10,797 nucleotides of DNA from an uncultured Dermatophilus sp. (GTDB lineage: Bacteria; Actinomycetota; Actinomycetes; Actinomycetales; Dermatophilaceae): NCBI GenBank assembly GCA_945876925.1, contig CAMCQD010000022.1, forward strand, positions 1 through 10,797. Reading direction: 5' to 3'. How positions within the stretch are numbered: the first letter of the stretch is position 1; every line of letters begins with the position of its first letter. The translations under genes were made by a program, and so were the position numbers. Below are positions 5,811-10,797 of the stretch, in pieces. The notes beneath the pieces are model-generated. The model had not been told where the DNA came from. It worked only from the letters and a program-made list of their open reading frames with translations, and ran no database searches.

Positions 5811-6650
5811 ATGGCAACCTCCGCAGGACCATTTGACCTATTCCTCGACCTGCCGGTTCATCCCCTCGTGGTGCATGCCGCCGTCGTGCTGCTGCCGCTG
5901 AGCGCGCTGAGCTTGCTGCTGCTGTTCGCGATGAAGCGGCTGCGCGCCCCGCTCGCCTGGCCGACGGTGCTGATCCTGCTCGCCGGCACGCTGGCGGCCC
6001 TGGCGGCGAAGGCGTCCGGGGAGGCGCTGGCCGACCGCACGCGCGAACCCGAGCAGCATGAGATGTGGGGCAACCTCGTCCCGTTCGCCGCGCTCGCACT
6101 GCTCATCGTCGCCTCGGCGTGGCTCGTACTCGACCGCAAGCTCACCCAGCCGTCGGCGATCCCGGCCATCGCCGGGACGCTCACCGCGGTGGCAGCGGTG
6201 GCCGTCCTCGGGCTGACCGTCATGGCCGGGCACACGGGCGCATACGCAGCCTGGGCGCATGCCGTCACCGGGACCACCCCGCAAGGCACCGGCGAGGCAA
6301 CCGGGACCGCAGCGCCGGAACCGTCCGGTCCGGCCACCTCCGCACCCGCCAGCACCTCAGCGGGCACGGGCACGGCCACCCAGGCCGATCCGGCCGCGAC
6401 CGGCACCGCCACCCCGTACACCCTGGCGCAGGTGGCCCAGCACGCCACCCAGGCCGACTGCTGGGCAGCGGTGAACGGCAAGGTCTACAACCTCACCGAG
6501 TGGATCGGGAACCACCCCGGCGGACCGCAGCGCATCATCGGCATGTGCGGCAAGGACGCCACCTCCGAATTCACCGGTGAGCACGACACCGACCCCGGCC
6601 CCGTCCAGCGCCTCGCCTCCTTCCAGATCGGCACCCTGGCCGCCTCCTGA
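5811..6650 (+). CDS. DUF2231 membrane protein fused to a C-terminal cytochrome b5-type haem domain
   Basis: 279 residues. N-terminal DUF2231 domain (about 14-150) with four membrane segments near 19-41, 48-66, 87-107 and 117-139, and its conserved polar sites HPLVVH (17-22) and GHTGA (140-144). A low-complexity Thr/Ala/Pro/Gly linker follows (about 153-201). Residues 202-276 are a cytochrome b5 fold: YTLAQVAQHATQADCWAAVN, VYNLTEWIGN, then HPGG (235-238) with H235 as one haem ligand, and H258 in GEHDTDP as the likely second ligand. Two Cys (217, 246) are at positions often Cys in bacterial members. With an even number of membrane segments both domain ends share one side; which side is not shown. 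It probably moves electrons to or from a membrane partner, but no reductase or oxidase lies next to it. The ATG follows a TANNNT box by 6 bases. Confidence 0.92.
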   Translation: MATSAGPFDLFLDLPVHPLVVHAAVVLLPLSALSLLLLFAMKRLRAPLAWPTVLILLAGTLAALAAKASGEALADRTREPEQHEMWGNLVPFAALALLIVASAWLVLDRKLTQPSAIPAIAGTLTAVAAVAVLGLTVMAGHTGAYAAWAHAVTGTTPQGTGEATGTAAPEPSGPATSAPASTSAGTGTATQADPAATGTATPYTLAQVAQHATQADCWAAVNGKVYNLTEWIGNHPGGPQRIIGMCGKDATSEFTGEHDTDPGPVQRLASFQIGTLAAS

Positions 6651-6725
6651 CCCGCCCGCCGCCAGGCTCCGGGCACCCGCTCACGTGAGCCGGCGCCCCC
6701 TGGCCGGCCCCGCCCGCGCACCGCA

Positions 6726-6772
6726 GGCGGGGTCACCCCGCCGGGCCGTCCCCGTCTGCGGCCAGGGACGGC
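6726..6772 (+). terminator. Two tandem GC hairpins downstream of the DUF2231-cytochrome b5 gene
   Basis: Hairpin 1: GGCGGGG (6726-6732), loop TCA, CCCCGCC (6736-6742). Hairpin 2: GCCGTCCC (6745-6752), 12-base loop, GGGACGGC (6765-6772). Both stems are perfect and the two are 2 bases apart. CCCCGCC at 6708-6714 can also pair with 6726-6732, giving an alternative fold. They lie 76 bases past the stop and end before the argA promoter. Likely a terminator without a U-tract. Confidence 0.55.
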
Positions 6773-6798
6773 GTCTCCGCACTGCCAGCGGCAATCGG

Positions 6799-6804
6799 TA
6801 ACCT
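6799..6804 (+). promoter_or_regulatory. -10 box of a leaderless argA promoter
   Basis: TAACCT fits TANNNT and lies 7 bases before the GTG at 6812. There is no Shine-Dalgarno sequence, which favours transcription starting at or beside the start codon. No convincing -35 is seen. Confidence 0.5.
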
Positions 6805-6811
6805 CGATCGT

Positions 6812-8176
6812 GTGACAGGCGATCTAGAGCACTCCTCCACGGCCGTCAGCGGAGCCGGGTTCGTTGCCGCCATCCGCTCCGCCGCGCCCTATGTGCACAC
6901 GTACAACGGCCGGACCTTCGTCATCGCCTTCCCCGGCGAGGTGTGCCTGCGCCGGGACACCGAACGCCTGCTCGCCGACATCGCCTTACTGTGCAGCCTG
7001 GGCGTGCGGGTCGTCATCGTCCACGGGGCCCGTCCGCAAATCGAGGAGCAGCTGCGCATCCGCGGGATCGAATCCCGTTTCGACAATGGTTTCCGCATCA
7101 CCGACTCATGCACCATGGAGGCGGTCAAGGCCGCCGTGGGCATCCTGCGGGTTGGCATCGAGGCAAAGCTGTCCAGCAGCCTGGCCAATACGCCCATGGC
7201 CGGGTCACGGCTGAAGGTGATCGGCGGCACCTGGGTGACCGCGCGCCCGCTGGGAGTGCGCAACGGGGTGGATTTCCAGTACAGCGGCACCGTGCGCAGC
7301 GTTGATATCGCGGAGATCCGCAGTCACGTGAGTAAGAAGCAAGTCGTGCTCATCTCGCCAATCGGCTACTCTCCCACCGGCGAGGCATTCAATCTGCGCA
7401 ATGCCGATATCGCCGAGGCGGTCGCTACCGGGCTGGGCGCCGACAAGCTCATCTTCATCCTCGAATCCGAGCCGGGCCGGTGGTCGGAGAGCCTGGGGGC
7501 CGGGGATAGCGGCCAGCTGCCGCTCACGGCCGCCGAGCGGGGACTGACCCGGGAGATGCGCGCGCGCTCCCTGCCCGAGGAGGACCGCAACTGCGTCATG
7601 GCGGCGCTGTCGTCGTGCCGCAGCGGCGTGCGCCGGGTGCATCTCATCGGAGTCGACGGGGCCAGCCCGCTGCTGCGCGAGCTGTTCACCCGGGACGGCT
7701 GCGGGCTCATGATCAGCGCCGAGGACGACTACGAGTCGCTGCGCCCGGCCACGGTGGACGACATCACCGGCATCAAGGAGCTCATCGAGCCGATGGAGCG
7801 CTCGGGCATCCTCGTGGCCCGCAGCCGCGAGCAGATCGAGGTCGAGATCGCGACCTTCTCGGTCATCGTGCGGGACGGCACCGTCATCGCCTGCAACGCG
7901 TTCATCGACTACCCCGGCGAGCAGAGCGCCGAATTCGCCTGCGTCGCGGTACACCCGGATTACCGCGGGCGTGACCTGGCGGCAGTGCTGCTACGCCGGG
8001 CCAGGTCGCTGGCCCGGGGCCGCGGCTATCGCACCCTGTTCGCGCTGACCACCCAGACACCGCACTGGTTCCTCGAGCATGGCTTCATCCGCGGTTCCCG
8101 GGCCGATCTGCCCCGGCCGCGCCGGGAGGCCTACGACGAGGGCCGCAACTCGATCGTCCTCGTGGACCAGCTCTGA
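6812..8176 (+). CDS. argA: Amino-acid N-acetyltransferase (N-acetylglutamate synthase), two-domain form
   Basis: Transfers acetyl from acetyl-CoA to glutamate, the first committed step of arginine synthesis; cytoplasmic. 454 residues, close to the 443 of E. coli ArgA, and similar end to end. The amino-acid-kinase-like arginine-sensing domain (about 20-300) shows PYVHTYNGRTFVI (26-38), VIVHGARPQI (68-77), RITDSCTMEAVK (95-106), NTPMAGS (126-132), TARPLGVRNGVDFQYSGTVR (143-162) and CRSGVRRVHLI (269-279). The GNAT acetyltransferase domain (about 308-454) shows SGILVARSREQIEVEI (331-346), ACVAVHPDYR (376-385) and HWFLEHGF (418-425). The acetyl-CoA loop reads RGRDLAA, where E. coli has RSSSRGE. 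The GTG start follows a TANNNT box by 7 bases. Many Actinomycetota use ArgJ or a short GNAT-only synthase instead, so this form may have been acquired by transfer. No other arg gene is adjacent. Confidence 0.95.
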   Translation: MTGDLEHSSTAVSGAGFVAAIRSAAPYVHTYNGRTFVIAFPGEVCLRRDTERLLADIALLCSLGVRVVIVHGARPQIEEQLRIRGIESRFDNGFRITDSCTMEAVKAAVGILRVGIEAKLSSSLANTPMAGSRLKVIGGTWVTARPLGVRNGVDFQYSGTVRSVDIAEIRSHVSKKQVVLISPIGYSPTGEAFNLRNADIAEAVATGLGADKLIFILESEPGRWSESLGAGDSGQLPLTAAERGLTREMRARSLPEEDRNCVMAALSSCRSGVRRVHLIGVDGASPLLRELFTRDGCGLMISAEDDYESLRPATVDDITGIKELIEPMERSGILVARSREQIEVEIATFSVIVRDGTVIACNAFIDYPGEQSAEFACVAVHPDYRGRDLAAVLLRRARSLARGRGYRTLFALTTQTPHWFLEHGFIRGSRADLPRPRREAYDEGRNSIVLVDQL

Positions 8177-8207
8177 GCGGGTGACGGCCTGAAGCCGCCT
8201 GGGCCTG

Positions 8208-8224
8208 ACCCGGGGCGTCCGGGT
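8208..8224. terminator. Hairpin between convergent argA and methyltransferase genes
   Basis: ACCCGG (8208-8213), loop of 5, CCGGGT (8219-8224), in the 72-base gap between the two stop codons. Weak but well placed to serve both strands. Confidence 0.35.
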
Positions 8225-8248
8225 GCTAGCCGACGTGATCGCGGGGGC

Positions 8249-9109
8249 TCAGGCGGCCGGGTCCGGGCCCGCCGGCGCGGGCCTGCGGGCAACCAGCGCG
8301 ATGGCTCCCAGGTGATCGCGGTTCTCGCGGAAGGTCCGGCGCATGGCCAGCACGCGCTTGCGCGCCGGGGCGTTGCGCAGCAGGTTCCACGCGAACCGGA
8401 GCGCGCCCGGAAGGCCCTCATCGGCTACCACCCGGCTGGGCTCGAGCAGCCGCATGGGCGCCCCGCCGGACCATTCCACCTCCAGCCCGGCCCCGGCGAG
8501 CAGGTCCTCCCAGCCTGCCTGCGGCAGCGGGCGGGCACCCACCTTGATGGTGCGTGAGATCTCCCGGGAGATCTCAGGCGCCCGCTCACCGGTGACGACC
8601 AGCTCGTGGATGGCGTACCGCCCGCCGGGGGCCAGCAGCCGGGCCGCCTCGGCGACGATGCGCTGCTTACCTTCCCGGTCCTGCATGCTGAGCATCGCCT
8701 CCCCGACCACGAGGTCGGCGCAGCCGGACGGCAGGCCGCTCTCATCGGCGCTGGCCGCCACGACCCTGGCATTCCGATGACCGGCGAGCACCCTGGCGAG
8801 CGCCTCGCGTCCCTGGGTGCCGGGGTCGACGGCGATGTACTCCGCCGGACCGGCCGCTAGCAGGAGCCGGGCGGTGTGCCCCAGGCCGGGGCCGAATTCG
8901 ACGATGCGGTCGCCGGCTCCGGGCCGGGCCGCGGCCAGCAGCCGCGCGGTCAGGGCACGCCCGCCCGGGCGCAGGACCCGCTTGCCCAGCCTGGCGAGCA
9001 GCCAGTGTCCCTGCAGGCGCTGCTCCTCAGGCCCGGAGCGGGAACCGCGGGCAGGCCGCTCCCGGTCCGCACCTGCCCGGTCCGGCGCAGCCGGATCGGC
9101 GCTACTCAC
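8249..9109 (-). CDS. Class I SAM-dependent methyltransferase
   Basis: 286 residues, cytoplasmic. A Rossmann methyltransferase core is visible after a disordered charged N-terminus of about 28 residues: motif I IVEFGPGLGHTA (69-80), acidic ribose-binding residue in YIAVDP (91-96), ADLVVGEAML (131-140) and PGGRYAIHELVV (161-172). An N-terminal block GHWLLARLGKRVLRPGG (34-50) precedes the core. The C-terminal part (about 180-286) is helical and basic. The substrate is not evident. The start is chosen as GTG 9109-9107, which overlaps the cupin stop (TAG 9102-9104) by 8 bases and has GAGG 6 bases upstream. The frame is open further upstream to 9214, but that extension runs inside the cupin gene and has no methyltransferase character. 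Tight overlap means it is co-translated with the cupin protein and probably works with it. Confidence 0.9.
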   Translation of the reverse strand: MSSADPAAPDRAGADRERPARGSRSGPEEQRLQGHWLLARLGKRVLRPGGRALTARLLAAARPGAGDRIVEFGPGLGHTARLLLAAGPAEYIAVDPGTQGREALARVLAGHRNARVVAASADESGLPSGCADLVVGEAMLSMQDREGKQRIVAEAARLLAPGGRYAIHELVVTGERAPEISREISRTIKVGARPLPQAGWEDLLAGAGLEVEWSGGAPMRLLEPSRVVADEGLPGALRFAWNLLRNAPARKRVLAMRRTFRENRDHLGAIALVARRPAPAGPDPAA

Positions 9110-9446
9110 CGCTGGCCTCGGCCATAGTGAGGGTGAGCCGGGAGGGCTCGAGCGCGACCAGCGCGTGAGGCACTCCCGGTGACAGGTAGACGACGTCGCC
9201 GGCGGCCACGTCATGGTCGGTGCCGTCCACGGTGAACGTCATCCGGCCGGAGGTGAGCACGCAGGACACCGCCCGCGGCGAGGTGTGCTCCGTGAGCAGC
9301 TGCCCGGTGTCGAACGTGAACTGCACGATGCGCAGCACGTCGTTGTCGACGAGCACGCGCGAGGTGGTCGACTCTTCGATGACCGGGAGCGCCTCGGCCA
9401 GCCCGGGATGAACCGAGGGGGCGGAGACCGGAGTTCGGGAAACCAT
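9102..9446 (-). CDS. Small single-domain cupin protein
   Basis: 114 residues, one beta-barrel cupin domain at about 30-110. Motif 1 is reduced: EHTSPRAVSCVLTSG has a single His and lacks the second His and the Glu of the classical metal site. Motif 2 is good: GDVVYLSPGVPHALVAL with one His. Only one to two metal ligands are therefore present, so it may bind a small ligand or an unusual metal centre, not act as a standard dioxygenase. It is the first gene of a pair with the methyltransferase and lies 108 bases after purL on the same strand. The ATG at 9446 has no Shine-Dalgarno but follows TAGCCT by 6 bases, suggesting a leaderless message. Its upstream region holds several dyads, so it is likely regulated independently of purL. 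Confidence 0.9.
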   Translation of the reverse strand: MVSRTPVSAPSVHPGLAEALPVIEESTTSRVLVDNDVLRIVQFTFDTGQLLTEHTSPRAVSCVLTSGRMTFTVDGTDHDVAAGDVVYLSPGVPHALVALEPSRLTLTMAEASGE

Positions 9447-9452
9447 GCGGCC

Positions 9453-9509
9453 AGGCTAGTGAAGGGCACCCTCACTTACCACTGTGAAAACCGTAGTAAA
9501 TAAGTGAGG
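9453..9509 (-). promoter_or_regulatory. Promoter and clustered operator-like dyads before the cupin/methyltransferase pair
   Basis: On the minus strand TAGCCT (9453-9458) ends 6 bases before the cupin ATG. Three dyads overlap here: AGTGA-N9-TCACT (9458-9476), between -10 and -35; TTACnACnGTnnnnACnGTnGTAA (9476-9499), 8 of 12 pairs matching; and CCTCACTTA (9470-9478) with TAAGTGAGG (9501-9509), perfect 9-base arms 22 bases apart. The stretch is AT-richer than its surroundings. AGTGA-Nm-TCAC resembles the published BldD consensus, but the regulator is not established. Confidence 0.55.
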
Positions 9510-9537
9510 TCAGCCACAGCCGGGGCTACCGGACCGC

Positions 9538-9556
9538 AGCGCCTCCCGGAGGCGCT
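9538..9556 (-). terminator. Hairpin at the purL stop codon
   Basis: A 19-base perfect dyad with a 1-base centre (arms AGCGCCTCC and GGAGGCGCT) overlaps the last bases of the TAG at 9555-9557. It is a candidate terminator for purL before the cupin promoter. There is no U-tract. Confidence 0.5.
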
Positions 9557-10797
9557 ACCCGACGGCGCACCGGGCGTTGCGGAACATCCGCAACCACGGG
9601 CTATCCCGGTCCACCGCGCCTGAGGTCCACGACAGCTGCACATTGCGCAGCACCCGCTCCGGGTGCGGCATCATCGCCGTGAACCGGCCATCGGTGGTGG
9701 TCACCGCCGTGATCCCGCCCGGCGACCCATTCGGGTTATCCGGGTAGGCGTTCGCGGGACGTCCCGCCGGATCGACGAACCGCATCGCGGGCAGCACCGC
9801 ACCAGCATCCCCCCGGGCCGAGAAGTCAGCCCGGCCCTCACCGTGCGCGACCGCGATGGGCAGCCGCGACCCGGCCATCCCGGTGAAGAACAGCGAGGGC
9901 GAGGCGAGCACCTCCACCCCGGACAGCCGCGCCTCGTACTGCTCGGAGAGGTTGCGGGTGAACAGCGGCCAGTCCTGCGCCCCGGGAATGAGCCCGGACA
10001 GGGCCGCGAACATCTGGCAGCCGTTGCAGATGCCCAGGCCGAACGTGTCCGGCCGGGCGAAGAACTCCCCGAACGCCTCGGTGAGCCGGGGATTGAACAG
10101 CACCGAGCGGGCCCAGCCCTCCCCCGCGCCCAGGGTGTCGCCATAGGAGAATCCGCCGCAGGCCACCAGCCCGATGACCCCGGACAGGTCGAACCGGCCG
10201 GCATGCAGGTCGCTCATGTGCACGTCGTAGGTATCGAACCCGGCCCGGTCGAATGCGAACGACGTCTCCACATGCGAGTTCACCCCCTGCTCACGCAGGA
10301 TCGCGACCTTCGGCCGGACCCCGGAAGCCAGGAACGGGGCGGTGATGTCCTCCTCGGGGTCGAACGACGGGGCGACCACGAGACCGCCCCCCCGCTCCTC
10401 GGAGGCGAAGGCGGCGTGCTCGGCGTCCGCGCAGGCGGGATTGTCGCGCAGGGCGCTGATCCGCCAGGAAACCTCGTCCCAGGCCTGGCCCAGGTCGTAC
10501 AGCGGCTCGTCGAGCACCGTCCGGCCGTCCAGCGCGACCCGTACCCGGCGGTCGGTGCGGGTGGTGCCGATCCGCCGGACCAGCCCGCCCAGCCCGTGCC
10601 GGGCCAGCACCTGCTCGGCCCGCTCGCACTCCAGTGCCGCGACCGCCAGCACGACCCCCAGCTCCTCGCTGAACAACCCTGCCAGGGACGGGACTTCGAG
10701 GCTGATCCCGGTGTTCCCGGCGAAGGCCAGCTCGCATGCCGCCGCCCACAGGCCGCCGTCGGAGCGGTCCTGGTACGCCCGCACGAGACCCTGGTCG
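9555..10797 (-). CDS. purL: Phosphoribosylformylglycinamidine (FGAM) synthase, large single-chain form, C-terminal third; 5' end outside window
   Basis: Converts FGAR, ATP and glutamine to FGAM in purine synthesis; cytoplasmic. 413 residues are visible and the frame is open through the right edge. The first part finishes the synthetase domain (QDRSDGGL, LFSEELGVVLAV, WDEVSWRISALRDNPACAD). The last roughly 260 residues are a class I glutamine amidotransferase: RPKVAILREQGVNSHVE, YDVHMSDL, ACGGFSYGDTLGAGEGWA, then LGICNGCQMF with the nucleophile Cys codon at 10026-10028, AVAHGEGR, and MMPHPERV carrying the catalytic His and Glu. Synthetase and glutaminase are thus on one chain, as in E. coli PurL (about 1295 residues), with close end-to-end resemblance. 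Many Actinomycetota use separate PurS, PurQ and small PurL. A GTG at 10784 is internal, not the start. Confidence 0.97.
   Translation of the reverse strand, partial: DQGLVRAYQDRSDGGLWAAACELAFAGNTGISLEVPSLAGLFSEELGVVLAVAALECERAEQVLARHGLGGLVRRIGTTRTDRRVRVALDGRTVLDEPLYDLGQAWDEVSWRISALRDNPACADAEHAAFASEERGGGLVVAPSFDPEEDITAPFLASGVRPKVAILREQGVNSHVETSFAFDRAGFDTYDVHMSDLHAGRFDLSGVIGLVACGGFSYGDTLGAGEGWARSVLFNPRLTEAFGEFFARPDTFGLGICNGCQMFAALSGLIPGAQDWPLFTRNLSEQYEARLSGVEVLASPSLFFTGMAGSRLPIAVAHGEGRADFSARGDAGAVLPAMRFVDPAGRPANAYPDNPNGSPGGITAVTTTDGRFTAMMPHPERVLRNVQLSWTSGAVDRDSPWLRMFRNARCAVG

Noticed and set aside
7205..7954. 249-codon minus-strand frame within argA
   Set aside because: Antisense to a fully conserved argA; no independent evidence.
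9110..9214. 35-residue N-terminal extension of the methyltransferase
   Set aside because: The extension lies inside the cupin gene in another frame and has shadow-type composition; the GTG at 9109 has a ribosome site and gives a normal coupled overlap.
9447..9554. purL, cupin and methyltransferase as one simple operon
   Set aside because: A hairpin at the purL stop and a separate promoter with operator-like dyads before the cupin gene argue for independent transcription, although read-through cannot be excluded.

Overview
The window is G+C-rich throughout, with strong G/C bias at third codon positions, GTG as well as ATG starts, and several starts that sit 6-7 bases behind a TANNNT-like -10 box with no Shine-Dalgarno sequence (leaderless style). 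Together with an ECF sigma factor operon, this suggests a high-G+C Actinomycetota chromosome. The genus cannot be named from the sequence. No tRNA, rRNA, CRISPR array, insertion sequence or phage gene was seen.

Layout. 1-977 (-) is the N-terminal part of a type II (calcium-like) P-type ATPase that runs off the left edge. 1118-1900 (-) is a TauE/SafE-family membrane exporter upstream of it on the same strand. 1901-2062 is a divergent control region with two mutually exclusive GC hairpins. 2063-3928 (+) is a secreted heparinase II/III-family protein, probably a polysaccharide lyase. A 26-base perfect palindrome at 3923-3948 separates it from a convergent two-gene operon: an ECF sigma factor (4836-5384, -) followed 4 bases later by a single-pass membrane protein (3956-4831, -) that is the likely regulator of that sigma factor.

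5385-5810 has no intact gene. It holds a decayed piece of a methyl-accepting chemotaxis protein signalling tip (5477-5620, +), then a lower-GC stretch carrying dyads and the promoter of the next gene. 5811-6650 (+) is a membrane protein joining a DUF2231 domain to a C-terminal cytochrome b5-type haem domain. After two tandem GC hairpins comes 6812-8176 (+), a full-length two-domain N-acetylglutamate synthase (argA), the first step of arginine synthesis.

The right side reads on the minus strand: the last third of a large single-chain FGAM synthase (purL, 9555-10797, entering from the right edge), then an overlapping cupin/SAM-methyltransferase pair (9102-9446 and 8249-9109). The upstream region of that pair holds a dense set of dyad repeats that looks like an operator.

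The genes do not form one pathway. They are housekeeping biosynthesis (argA, purL), transport, envelope/extracellular functions and one sigma regulon. I see no defence system or obviously new multi-gene system. The points most worth a second look are the chemotaxis-receptor remnant, the DUF2231-cytochrome b5 fusion with its compact leaderless promoter, the operator island before the cupin gene, and two biosynthetic enzymes in architectures best known from proteobacteria.
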